Of a stretch of DNA of 64,000 nucleotides, positions 22,154 to 34,122 are shown piece after piece (the stretch's first letter is position 1; the number at the start of each line of letters is the position of its first letter). The position numbers were made by a program, and so were the translations under genes. The DNA comes from Gamarada debralockiae (lineage: Eukaryota; Ascomycota; Leotiomycetes; Helotiales; Hyphodiscaceae). The stretch lies in the NCBI GenBank assembly GCA_002803225.1, contig NXFV01000376.1:1-64000 (forward strand), in the 5' to 3' direction. The notes under the pieces were generated by a model, which was not told the origin of the DNA, did not search any database, and worked only from the letters and a program-made list of their open reading frames with translations.

Positions 22154-23459
22154 TAGCACAGCTGAGAGTATAAACATTGACTCCGAGAGGGCGAGAATAA
22201 TTCGCTTAAAAAACTGAAGCCTATGAATAATTCCATTACAAGCGCTTCTAATTAAGAACTGTGCGATCTTCTTTTGTTTGTAAAGTCATTAGTTAGAACC
22301 TTCCTGCACTGGTGCAAGACTGATGCATCGTGTTGGAGGACTACCAGCTACTGTAGGCAAAGCCCCAGTAAGCTTTTGGGAGTATCCAAGGGCCGAATGA
22401 GGCTCGCAGGATTGTGCTATTTTGAGACTTAAGAGTAGAGACACAAACCATTGCAATAAAGTGGCAAGCAAACTCATAAGTTGCGAGAGTTGCATCTACT
22501 GCTAAAGTTTCATGGACGATGTTCAAGACTTGGGGCTCGATCGATCTGTTTCAACCAAAGCAAAACATAAATTCTTGCAGGAACGGAATAGACTTGGCTA
22601 ATAAACCTCATGTAAGACCTTCTCAGTGCACGGACAAGGATGAGCACTCCAGCGATTGCGTTAACATTGTATGAGAGCATGATTGCGTAGGTTGATCACG
22701 TGAAATGGTGTCATTTCAGCTGTGACATAATGATAGTTGAAAGCGTAAAAAAACTTGATTAAATTCTCATAGGCGTGTGTCTACTTATATCTCCATAGAC
22801 AGCCGTAACATCAAGCTTTCCGTGTCGAAAAGGTGGCACATCACGTGTGTCGGATAACGTGACTATGAAATATGCCCCACACTGCCATATCGTAGATCGA
22901 GTTTTGGAAATTTTGGCAGTTCTCACCTCTCCTATTTTCTTTCCATCACAACTTTCAACGACTCCAAGTCTGTTTTGACCTGCCAAAACCCCCATTGACT
23001 AGCTAGCTTAGATAAAATTATCTGTCTAGCCCTTAAAGCAATTTACGCCACTTTATGGTCAAATTCGGCTGCATGCCAAGGAATCAACCAGCCACAGTGA
23101 GGTGACCTGCAATGCCAGCCTTTCCAGTGAGTGTGACAAGCTGCAGATACGCCACAATCTGCGTTGAAGTACCTTCCGGCGCGGTCAATACATGAGTCAG
23201 TCCTCAAACCAGTCAGAATACGGAGCACGTGGAAGTCTCTATCATTCTTTGGAAATGAGCTGGATGAGACTTTACTTTCTGAGGTGCGGAGATTTCAATC
23301 CCCGTCGTCTGCATCTTTCATTTGGACGTGCGAATTTCGCAACGTTTTTGCTTTGTCTTTCAGTGCACTCCCAAGGCTCTTTAGCGAGCTATGGTCGTCA
23401 AAACTCCCATCGCGATGTTCACTTTTCTCCGCCGGCGATAATATTCATCACACTTACGA
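22154..23459. other. Intergenic
   Basis: No convincing gene. A minus-strand stretch at 22341-22526 reads like part of a membrane protein but has no partner exons. Confidence 0.35.
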
Positions 23460-25961
23460 GCGCGACTTAATTGTTTCCAAACTCGACGACTTCATGGCGG
23501 TCAAGCTCTGAATCAACGACCTCGACACAATCCACAACAAGCCACTCCCTGACCACAATATCCTCATCCTCCTCCTCGACATCCGAACCATGGCAGAAAT
23601 CATGTCTATATGACCCAGGCCTAGGGTATGGCGATTGTAGTCGACCCGGTGATCCTCTGGGTGGTTATAACAATCCCTACGATACTTCAATGTTCCCAAG
23701 CAACATCATACCTCCTAATCCAAGCCTTGCAACTTTTTTGTGCTTCGATGTTCTACAGCTCCGAAAATCTGTGGCTTTCCACCGCTGCCATCACTTCAAC
23801 CATGTATCCTGGATACACAAACACCGATCCACAAGAGGGAGCTTCCAGTATTTATCTGGGCGATCTCTCTTCCATTGTTCCTCTTTTTGCGACTTCGAAG
23901 ATACAACACTTCGTGGCAGAGATTCGTTTTAGAGGAGAAGAATAACTGGGATCTCGCACAATTCTATCTGGCTTATCTTTCTTGTCTTCATTTGTTAGCT
24001 GACTTTGGAAACTTTCAAAGCAACCGATACATCTCAGGAAGTGCTAGCATACTACACCAATATTTGGACCTGTACAGCACAGCCGCCATGCTGTCTCAAT
24101 TGCACCCTTCTTGGAGGGGATGTTCAAGTGTACTACTGGCCGACTCCTGCTCCGTCCCTACCAGTGTCCACTTTGGTAAATGAAGCAGGCTTCACATTGT
24201 AAGTCGTCAACGGTCACCTTTATATTCACTTGCGCCTGCTTACTTTTGTCTCCCACAAAGTGTATCTCCGTCGGTGTATGTTGCATCTAGTCATTGTACC
24301 TAACGGACCTCTGCGGCGCTGTTGGCCCAGTATATAATTCTACCACCCTATGTTTTGCTCAAGACGAGTTGATGATCGTCATGGTCTGGAGTTCGAATCC
24401 TGATGATAACTGGCTACCTTGGGAACCTTATATTCCAGACACCTTCTCTACGGCTGACTTGGTGGAAAGTAAGTCAATTCTTGGCTTTGTCTTGCTCTTT
24501 TTCCATCTGAGCTTCTGAACAGGAAAAATTGCACGAATATTACAAGCTCGTGGTATCAAGGAGACCGAAGTGCAGAGTATCCCAACTGGGCAGCAGCTAC
24601 GAGCGCAGTGGGTACTGCAATCACTGCTATCAAGATGTTGAACATGTGGGTCATTACCTACAACCCGTGCTCTCCAACTTTGTCTGTACCTACACAGCTC
24701 TTTACAATCAATTCTCACTAGACAGGATGCATACAGGGCGTAGATGCGTTCTATGACCCCACCATATCCATTGTCATCAGGAGGCACCCTTATCCCATTC
24801 AGCCCAACTCCAGAACCTATTATCGGTGTCGCTGCACAACCTGCAACCGTCACCCCTACTTCTAAAGGAGAAGCTGAAGCAGGTTCTACTCCCACACCTA
24901 CGACGACGAGCTCTACCGCATCTCGAAATCAGTAAAGCACCTCAACTACGAGTGACCCTACATCAAAGTCGTCATCTCCTGCTGTGAACAATGATCCTCC
25001 TAATAACGACCTAGCCAGCAATGATTCTGCGAACAACTGCCCTGGCAACAAAGACCTAGCCAATACAGACTCTCTCGACAACACCCCACTTCAAACACTC
25101 CAATAGCCTCCCCCAAAAATGATTTCCCGGTTCAATCACTGTCAGCAGCCGGAAATAGATCCGTTCAAATGCTTCACAACTCTGGAAGCGACCCAGCAGC
25201 ACAATCACCCTCAGAAGGAGCCAGCAACGACCCAGCACAGTCGCGGACGTCAAACTCCCCGGCACCCGCACTCATCGTTTTCATTGGCGGCTCAACATTG
25301 ACCGCAAACTCCGCGTCTGCATTTGTTTTTGGAAGCCAAACCTTGTCACCGGGTGATCAGGTCACTGTTTCAGGCATTACTTACTCCTTGGCTACCAATG
25401 ACGGAGCTCTTGCCATGAGTTCCAGCACGACTCAGTCCTTCACTACTCCAGCCCCGACTGTATCAGAATATCTCGTTGGCACCCAGACACTTCCGGCAGA
25501 TGGCCCAGCAATAACAATCTCCGGCACGGTGATTAGTCTGGAACCAGGTGGACAATCTATTATTGTGAATGGCAGCACTCAAGCTCTTAGTGCGGCATTC
25601 CCCGCTTCCGTATCAGAGTGTCTGGTAGGTTCCCAGAAGTTGGCAGCTGGAGGACCAGCAATCACTGTTTCTGAGACAGCGATAAGTCTCGCCAGTGGTG
25701 GCAGCTCCGTCGTGGTTGAAGGAACAACAGAAGCACTGATCTTACTTTTGGCAAGTGCGACGTCTCAGAGTCAGGGACTGGGTGGGGATATTGCGAGCTT
25801 GGGGGGCTTTGTAAGACCAGCACCGGCGCCAGTTACGACAAGCGGAAATGTGGGATACAATGGGACTTATATATACCGGTGGTGCTTCAACATGTCAATA
25901 GAAGGTCGGGTTCCTTGGTATGTTGTTTGGGATTGGTGCCATTGCTATCGTGTTGTTATGA
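23460..25961 (+). pseudogene. Decayed fungal cell-surface repeat protein
   Basis: The order of remnants follows a well-known family of secreted, probably GPI-anchored mould proteins. There is a Ser/Thr-rich region near 23500-23600, then TNIWTCTAQPPCCLNCTLLG and VQVYYWPTPAP (24080-24140). After a GTAAGT intron comes SPSVYVAS and then, in another frame, TDLCGAVGPVYNSTTLCFA. FNYADL-like FSTADLVE precedes a second intron. GVDAFYD and PPYPLSSGG are in different frames across a CCCC run (about 24758). Beta-type repeats follow (FVFGSQTLSPGDQVTVSG, YLVGTQTLPADGPAITISG, CLVGSQKLAAGGPAITVSE). The hydrophobic C-terminus VGFLGMLFGIGAIAIVLL lies behind a frame change and a TAG. At least three frame changes and two stops (24933 TAA, near 25896 TAG) make it non-functional. 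The start is not identifiable. Confidence 0.7.
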
Positions 25962-26284
25962 TAGAGATGTGCCCAAGTGTAATTACCGTTCATTCTAACT
26001 AGATGACAGATTGTCTGAAGTTCAGGGTCCCGATCCATGTGATGTTGCCTAGATGATATAATATTAATATCCTTAGACTCAACAACGACAGTCTTGCCTT
26101 ATTGGTAAAGAAAAGACAGAGAAGTTGAAGGTCGAAATTCACGTGACAGGCGAGAAACCCTCCTCGGGGATTAGCCGACGTCCTACTTTTTGGCTCAATT
26201 GCTTTCCAATGGTCTGTCTATCTATTTCACAGAGCTATTATGACCCAAAATTGAAAGCGTCTTACAAGCCAGGCAACTGAACCA
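25962..26284. other. Intergenic
   Basis: About 320 bp between two decayed genes. Nothing recognisable. Confidence 0.4.
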
Positions 26285-27774
26285 ATGCATTCCGGTAGTC
26301 CTCACCATGCGCAGGTAGCTGAAAGCTCGAACGTTGTAGATGGCGGTCGTGAAAATGTCGTTGGAGACACAGATGCCTCGGCCCCTGTGCATTCTCAGAA
26401 TATACCTCAGAATCAAGGACCGGCCATTGAAGCTGCCTCTCGCCATGCAGCGACCACCGGTGGCGGGACAAGTGACGCAGTGACATTGAGCGACGAGAAC
26501 GTTACCCCTTTCCGGGCTCTGACAACCGGACAAGAGCTGCACAATGTTTCAGACGGATTTACGGCCCATGAGAATATAACGGCCAATGACCTTGATGTAC
26601 TTTCCTCTCACTATCATTTTGGCATATCTGACGTCGCAGGTGGATTGGAATGACACACTCCCTGTTAGGTGACATCCGTATCCCGTGAGCTCAATTTTCC
26701 CATAATTAGGGATGCTGCCTAGAATAATTAATCAACTGTTTCATTACGCTCAAGTATCTGTGATTCGGTTTCAGAGAACGGCCGCACTTACCATCGTAAA
26801 ATGAACTCTCGGATTCCTTCATGATCTTCAGCTGATATATCCCCACAGGATACAAGGAAGGTGACTATCTTCTTCCTAACGGCCTCCTTGAGCAAGAGCG
26901 TCTGAATCTTCAGCACCATCTGTTTCAAATGACACTGCAAGGGCAGTACCATCTCGCCTCCTATCAAGGATTCGGTTCAAAGAGTGCTTGATATTGCAAC
27001 AGGCACAGGAATATGGGCCATCGAATTCGCTTCGGAACATTCATCCGCAGAAGTCATTGGAATTGATTTGAGTCCAATTTAGCCCGATTATATGCCAGCA
27101 AATTGCTTATTTCAGATTGATGACGTGGAGGATCCTTGGAATTTTCTCTCCACGCTTTGATTACATTCATGGGCGCCTTTTTGCGACGTGCTTCAAGAAT
27201 TTTCTGGGTGTTGTCATGTAAGCCTTTACAACCTGCGCCTGGGTGGATACTTGGAGCTTTAGGATGTTGTCCCAACAGTATGTTACGACAATTCATGGGA
27301 AGGGACTAAGTACAAGAGGTGGATATCTCTTTGTGTGGAAGGTAGCAAGGCCCTGGAGAGGGACTGGGAAAAGGCTACCAAGTACAAGAGTTATCTGGAG
27401 GAAGCGGGCTTTGTGGATATTCAGCAAGTCGAATTTGCATGGCGTAAGTCGTCGTAACAACTCTTATAGAAATGCATCACATTTACAATGCATAGCTAGC
27501 AACCCCTGGCCACGAGGAAAGCATTTCAAGATGCTTGGAAGATGGGCTTACCAGAATTGGATTGATGGAATTCAGGGGATGAGTATCCCAACGCTGACGA
27601 GAGGCTTGAGAATGACTCCGGCGGAAATTGGAATGCTGCTGGTTGGAGTGCGGAATGATTTGAAAAACCAACGTATTCATTGTTACACTCCTGTGTAAGT
27701 CTTCACATCCTCTGCATGTACGTTCGGATTCCTAACAAAATAGACTTGTGGTATATAGCCGCAAGCCAGGCTGA
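26285..27774 (+). pseudogene. Decayed LaeA-like SAM methyltransferase
   Basis: The first exon (from 26285) is a hydrophilic N-terminus. Then come ENGRTYH, an intron, YKEGDYLLPNG and LEQERLNLQHHLFQMTL. After a frame change comes RVLDIATGTGIWAIEFASEH (SAM motif I) and VIGIDLSPI directly followed by TAG where the family has Gln. IDDVEDPWNF follows, another frame change, FDYIHGRL, and RLGGYLEL followed by TAG where the family has Gln. The 3' part is well kept: EGSKALERDWEKATKYKSYL, an intron, PRGKHFKMLGRWAYQNW, RVRNDL-like GVRNDLKNQRIHCYTPV, an intron (GTAAGT...AATAG), and the family ending VVYSRKPG-stop at 27774. All splice sites of the 3' half remain canonical, so decay is probably recent. LaeA-type proteins are methyltransferase-like regulators of secondary metabolism. 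Confidence 0.85.
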
Positions 27775-28726
27775 AGGTAGGGGAGGAAGACTAACTTCGC
27801 TGTCTGGTACACGTATTAGCACTACTTTAAATGCATTATGCTTGTCTTTATTCCTCCTTTCTGAATCCAGGAAACCGAATATCCTCAGAGAGCTCATGTC
27901 GAACACTTTACCTTCTAGATACATCAATGCGATGATTCATGTCCTAGTCTGCGATTTCGGTCCAGATATCGTCGCTGAGGCCCTAGATAACACCGGGAAT
28001 ATTGCCGTCCAGGATTTTATAGACAGATTGGCCCGCTTGTTGCTCGTTAATTTCCAATTCATCGAGTAAATCGTGTGAGAGACCGTTTATATCGCTGGCC
28101 TTTAACTGTATTGCTACTGTAGGTAAGTAAACTACCGCATTAATTGCTTTATAAGAGCGTATGTATCATCGTTTATACAGGCACTTTAAAAATTGAAGAA
28201 ATTGAAGAATATTTTATTACAAAATATTTTAAATAAGGCTTATGCTAGTTATTTTTAAAATACTTTACTAATAGTATCTGCCTGTGGAATCTCCGCCGTT
28301 TTGTGCAGCCCCCTCCCGCTGTTTTTGGGAGGGGAGTCCGCATCGGTTAAGACCTGGGCATTACCCGAATTCAGCCTTGCTTGCCACGTCGCATGAGATT
28401 ACAGAGAGAAAAAAAAAAGGAATTTTACGGGCTCTTTTACCTCCAAACCGCCGTTAGCCTTTTGGATCAAATTTGATTGGTTGAACTGTCTCATACGATG
28501 CGCCGCAAAAACTGCGTTTGCCGTCCAGCTGCACTGCGCCTCTTACCAGGCCACAAGGTCCTCTGCATCAACTCGAAAATATTTTCAGCTCTATTGCAAA
28601 GTATGGAAATGAACATGGTAATGTGTCTCTCAGATTTCTCCCATTTGAGTTGAATCATAAGACAACTGCCAAATGGTAAGTTCAGAAGTCGCACCACGAG
28701 CTCTTTAGAAACCGGAACGTAGCCTG
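27775..28726. other. Intergenic with AT-rich patch
   Basis: A plus-strand open stretch to 28069 has no recognisable content. 28140-28270 is very AT-rich and followed by a sharp GC-rich stretch (28290-28350), suggesting old repeat DNA. The remainder is the upstream region of the receptor gene. Confidence 0.4.
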
Positions 28727-31700
28727 ATGGGCCGCATGTCACAGGCATCTTCATCCGACTCCGGCTTCGTACGCGATACTGGCTTTACGGTCCTGTTCGA
28801 GCCAAAGGGTCCCGAGGAAGTAATCGCAGAGTAAGTATTCTGATATTATCCTAATTTTACGCCGCTGATGTAAGATTAAGCATCGTCTTTGTTCACGGAC
28901 TACAGGGCCACCCGAAGAACACCTGGACATGGAAACCCGTCGGCAACGAGAGAGCACTGACCAAGATCGAAAGCAGGACACCAAGCAGACGACACAAATT
29001 CTGGTCGAAGAAAGGAACATCGAAGACAAGCTCTCCCAAGGCCACCGACGATCTCGAATATCCTATCACGTTCTGGCCGTACCATCTTCTCCCCGAAGAT
29101 TGCAAGAATGTACGCATACTTACATGGGGCTACGATTCGAACGTTTCAAAGTTCTTTGATGGATCTGCGAACAAAGGCACCATATTGTCGCACTCACGCG
29201 ACTTGCTTGGAGATTTGACAGGAGAGCGGCTATCATGTGTAGGATAATACCGCACTGCCTTATTCTCATCATCTGAGACTAATCAGGTCGCAACATTAGC
29301 CAAGCCGACAGCTAATTTTCGTCGCGCACTCTCTTGGAGGTGAATACCTTCTCTCCAGATCCTACAGCCAAAATGCTGACCCTTTGTGCCATAGGTATTA
29401 TAGTCAAAGCTGTACGTACTGCCACCCTCAAAAGTCTCCGATTTAGAATGGGCATTAACCAATCCAAGATGCTTCTCCGCGCGAGCGAGAGCGAGAGGGA
29501 GCAGGAACAAAATATCTTCGAATCTACAAACGCAGTACTGTTTCTTGGGACTCCACACAAAGGGGGCAATTTTGTTGACTGGGGTGAGACCGTAAGGAGA
29601 ATCGTGAGTGCCGTGGGATTCGATACTGGGCATCAGAATATTCGCGATCTCGCCATCGATAGTCCGGTATTGGAGGATTGTCACGAGCGCTTTCTGAGGC
29701 TGCACAACCGCAGAAAGTTTGAGGTATGTACTTTTCAAGAGGCACAGGGCATGAAGGGGACTTCAATCTTAGGTCTTAACAAAAAGGTATAGCATAGATT
29801 TTTGCAGTCATATTTTGCATAGACGCTTACCGGTTTTAGGTCGTAGATGATACCTCATCAGCATTCACAGGGACAGAAGCAAGATTCGCGATCAATGCCA
29901 ACCATATGGATATGTGTAGATATTTAAGCAAAGAGGATGATGGCTATAGGAAGATATCCCGCGAACTGCGTATTTTATGTGGGCAAATTGAAGGAAGACC
30001 TAAAGAGGAAGATATGACGAAGCAACAAGAAGAACGTTAGTGAATGGCTGCCCTCAGATCTGTCAGAAGATTACTAAGTGCCTTGTAGTGAATACAACCA
30101 ATCTCGGTCTGAGCTCTCTAAGAAGGCGCTCCCTCATCTCAATCTGACTTATCTCTTAGTATATCTCGACTCTTTAGCATTTCCAGAAATGAAATATCGG
30201 CAAGAAGAAGTGTTAGACGCCCGTGCAGATTCATGTACATGGATACTCCAGCACAAGGAGTATCAGAGATGGGTCGCCGACGATCATGGCCTACTCTGGA
30301 TCCAAGGAAAACCGGGTTCTGGAAAGTCGACCTTGATGAAAAGGATCTTTCAGGTCTTTAATAACAACGATAGGGTCTCCGGGCGCATTCATCTTGCCTT
30401 CTTCTTCCACAGACGAGGCGTTCAATTACAACAGACCCCTCTCGGCATGTTTCGGACTATGCTATATCAGTTATTGAGTCAAGTCCCGTCGGCTAGTGCA
30501 GATTTCCTCAGGCTGTATGAGGAGAAGAGAAAGTTCCAAGGAGATATTGGAAAGGACTGGGAGTGGCGCGAGCCAGAGCTTCGCAGAGTCCTAAAGTCTT
30601 CTCTGACCTTAGCAGCGAAAACTCATGCCATCGTGATCTTTGTGGATGCTCTTGATGAAGCTGGGGAAGACTCAGCTCGGTCCATTGTCTCTTATCTTTA
30701 CGAGGCGAATGAACTGCTGCTTGAGTCACAGCACACAACAAGTATCTGTTTCTCTTGTCGTCATTTTCCTATCGTCAGGACCAGTGATGGTATCCAGATC
30801 TGCGTCGAAGATGAGAACTCCGATGATATCTCGGCATATGTTCTATCTGAACTCCGCAGACAGATCCTTGTGCGAGGCCGTGGCTTAGGGTCAGATGATC
30901 TGAATGTGTTACGGACTCGAGTCTCAAACAAAGCGTCAGGAGTGTTCCTCTGGGTTGCTCTAGTTATTCCAGCAATCGCAAAGCAGTATAACGAAGGAAG
31001 AGCCTTGGAGGAAATACTTCAGGCGCTGGAAAACGTCCCATCAGATCTCGGAACTGTCTATAAGCACATTCTTACGCTTGTAGATCCTACTCTCTGGAGC
31101 CAGACACTGCATTTAATGCAATGGATCTGTCTCGCCGAAAGACCCCTTTCACTGACCGAGCTCCGATTCGCTTTAGCTTCAGACGATTCTTCGATTCACC
31201 GATTCCAAGAATCTGCTCAAGAATCTACGGGATTTGTTGAAAGCGATTTGCGGATGAAGGATATGACTATTGGCCTGTCCGGAGGCTTGGCGGAAGTTAA
31301 ACTTCACCACGGCGAACGCATTGTTCAATTCATCCACCAGTCGGTTAACGACTTCCTGCTTAAGGATGGCTTCAAATGGCTTGATCAAAATTCCGCAGGA
31401 GATGCTATTGGTCGAGGACATGATCGGCTGTCCAGATCCTGTATCAACTACTTGAAGCTAGGAGAAGTTCAAAGCGTAGCGAATCCGAGGTCGTGGGAGG
31501 AGTCGACAATAACTGCAAACCTCCCTTTCTTAATATACGCAACGAAGTCTTGGTTCCTCCATGCACAGAAGGCAGAAAGTTTGAATATTCCCCAACGTGA
31601 CCTTATTCGGCGATTTCAATGGCCTTCTGCTCAGCACTTCCCTCATTGGATAATGATCTTCAGGAAGATAGAACGATACAATAGCAGGTGTCCACCAATG

Positions 31701-34122
31701 CAAACAACATTGATGCATTTGGCGGCTGCTTCGAACCTCGAGAGCATAGTAAGAGCGCTGTTAGAATCAGAAACGCCTTTGGAAGAGGAAGATGACGAGG
31801 GTAACAGAGCCTTGCATTATGCCGCTCGTTGGGGCCACAAGAACATAGTCAGTATACTCCTCGATGCAGACGCTAATATAGATGCAAGAAACGCTGCACA
31901 GAGCACACCATTGGAGCGCGCAGCAGCGGGTGGACATGAGGCGGTCGTAGAGCAACTATTAGAAAAAGGTGCAGAGGTGAATTGCCAGACTGGAGAGTCA
32001 GGAAGTGCATTGCAAAGCGCTGCCTTGAAAGGAAGTTGGGTAGCTGTAAAGCTGCTTCTCAACAAAGAATCCGATGTCAATGCCCAAGGCGGGGAGTACG
32101 GCAACGCACTCCAAGCTGCAGCATACAATGGAAGTGAGGCTGTGGTCAAGCTACTGCTCGAGAAGGGAGCCAATATCCACGCCCAGGGCGGGGAGTACGG
32201 CAATGCACTCCAAGCTGCAGCATACAATGGAACAGAGGCTGTGGTCAAGCTACTGCTCGAGAAGGGAGCCGATATCCACGCCCAGGGTGGGGAGTACGGC
32301 AACGCACTCCAAGCTGCAGTATACGATGGAAGTGAGTCTGTGATCAAGCTACTGCTCGAGAAGGGAGCCGACGTCCATGCCCAGGGCGGGAGGTACGGCA
32401 ACGCACTCCAAGCTGCAGCATGGAATGGAAGTGAGGCTGTGGTTAAGCTACTGCTCGAGAAGGGAGCTGATATCCACGCCCAGGGTGGGGAGTACGGCAA
32501 CGCACTCCAAGCTGCAGCATGGAGAGGAAGTGAGGCTATTGTCAAGCTACTGCTCGAGAAGGGAGCCGACGTCCATGCTCAGGGCGGGAGGTGCAGCAAC
32601 GCACTCCAAGCTGCAGCATACAATGGAAGTAAGGCTGTGGTTAAGCTACTGCTCGAGAAGGGAGCTGATATCCACGCCCAGGGTGGGGAGTACGGCAACG
32701 CACTCCAAGCTGCAGCATGGAGAGGAAGTGAGGCTATTGTCAAGCTACTGCTCGAGAAGGGAGCCGACGTCCATGCTCAGGGCGGGAGGTGCAGCAACGC
32801 ACTCCAAGCTGCAGCATACAATGGAAGTAAGGCTGTGGTCAAGCTACTGCTCGAGAAGGGAGCCGACGTCCATTCCCAGGGCGGGAGGTACGGCAACGCA
32901 CTCCAAGCTGCAGCATACAATGGAAGTGAGGCTGTGGTTAAGCTACTGCTCGAGAAGGGAGCCAATATCTACGCCCAGTGCGGGGAGTACGGCAACGCAC
33001 TCCAAGCTGCAGCGGGTGAAGGCGAGGAAGCTATGGTCAAGCTACTGCTCGAGAAGGGAGCTGATATCCATGCCCAGGGTGGGGAGTATGGCAATGCACT
33101 CCAAGCTGCAGCATATAATGGAAGTGAGGCTGTAGTCAAGCTGCTTCTCAATAAAGAATCTGATGTTAATGCCCAAGGCGGGAAGTACGGCAATGCACTC
33201 CAAGCTGCAGCATATAATGGAAGTGAGGCTGTAGTCAAGCTGCTTCTCAATAAAGAATCTGATGTTAATGCCCAAGGCGGGAAGTACGGCAATGCACTCC
33301 AAGCTGCAGCATACAATGGAAGTAAGGCTGTGGTCAAGCTACTACTCGAGAAGGGAGCCGACGTCCACGCCCAGGGCGGGATATATAGCAACGCACTCCA
33401 AGCTGCTGTATATAAAGGCTATAAAGGGATTGTGAAATTTTTGTTAGAGAAACATGTGGATATTAATCAGGAAGACTCTCAGGGTCGATTAGTGCTTTAT
33501 TTTGCTATGAGGGGAGATCAACCAAGTATGATAGAGTATCTGTTAAGCATCGGTGCAAGGGCCGATTGGATTTGCACAGACTATCAAGGCTGTTCGGCTC
33601 TTCATTTTGCTGCTTCTGGAGGGTCTGTACAAGCCGTAAGGCTCATTATAAGTTCTGGCATTGACATTAACACCCCGGATACACATGGCTGGACCCCTCT
33701 CCACTGGGCTTGTCGGAATGGAGATATCAATACTATTCGATTGCTCACCGACTCCGGAGCTGACCTACAAAAGAGAAACATCCAGAGGCAGACACCACTT
33801 GATGTTGCAATCTTTTGTAATAATAGCTCGCTGATATCTGTTCTGTCTCAATTCAACTTGTCAATCGATGTCGAGATGAAGCAAGACATATTTGCTTCCG
33901 CTACCGAACACTATGCTTACTGCGACAGCTGCCTTCATGTGAGTTGCGTCTTAGTCCCCTGATGAAGCTACGTCAACTGATCAGATATAATAGACAATAT
34001 ACGGAACTCGGTACAAGTGCGAGGGTTGTGTTGACTTTGATCTCTGTTTCAGGTGCATTGGAGACGTTGCTCTTATACATGATTGTAGTCACACTTTCAA
34101 AGTTGTCGAAAAGCTACCATGA
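28727..34122 (+). CDS. NLR-like receptor: serine hydrolase - NACHT - ankyrin repeats - ZZ finger
   Basis: Seven exons (28727-28830, 28875-29238, 29300-29339, 29395-29786, 29840-30035, 30160-33938, 33994-34122) give 1667 residues in frame. The N-terminal alpha/beta-hydrolase domain (about 35-300) resembles SesB/SERAC1-type domains of fungal NLRs: VFVHGLQGHPKNTWTW, nucleophile elbow VAHSLGG (Ser167), then NAVLFLGTPHKGG. The NACHT domain has Walker A GKPGSGKS (415-422) and Walker B VIFVDALDE (about 525-533). After a helical linker come degenerate ankyrin repeats, then 14 near-identical 33-residue repeats (residues 1009-1470), then four ordinary ones. A last exon completes a ZZ zinc finger: CxxC (1620/1623), CxxC (1634/1637), CxxC (1643/1646), HxxxH (1654/1658). 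By analogy with known fungal NLRs the repeats would sense a ligand, NACHT would oligomerise and the hydrolase would act as effector. The 125 bp intron before exon 6 could instead be two introns with an 18 bp exon between. Confidence 0.88.
32088..33473 (+). repeat. Tandem array of 14 near-identical 99 bp ankyrin repeats
   Basis: The period is exactly 99 bp (33 codons), with the consensus GGEYGNALQAAAYNGSEAVV then KLLLEKGADIHAQ. Units 5-6 and 7-8 are an almost perfect 198 bp duplication (WRGSEAIV / RCSN types). Units 11 and 12 differ essentially at one residue (GGEY/GGKY). Changes concentrate on a few positions: residue 3 (E/R/K), 4-5 (YG/CS/YS), 13-14 (YN/WN/WR/YD/GE/YK) and 17 (E/K). Confidence 0.95.

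Noticed and set aside
22341..22526. Minus-strand membrane-like segment as a transporter remnant
   Set aside because: The text resembles transporter sequence only vaguely, and no second segment of such a family lies nearby.
24388..24404. tRNA B-box-like GAGTTCGAATCC
   Set aside because: No matching A box, anticodon arm or acceptor stem could be folded around it, and it lies inside the surface-protein pseudogene.
31817..33391. Long open frames on the minus strand and in another plus frame over the ankyrin array (up to about 250 codons)
   Set aside because: They follow the 99 bp repeat period and are shadows of the repeated coding frame; their translations are low-complexity Ser/Pro or Arg/Thr repeats.
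32088..33473. Tandem repeat resembling a CRISPR array
   Set aside because: The repeats are contiguous coding ankyrin units without spacers in a eukaryotic gene.
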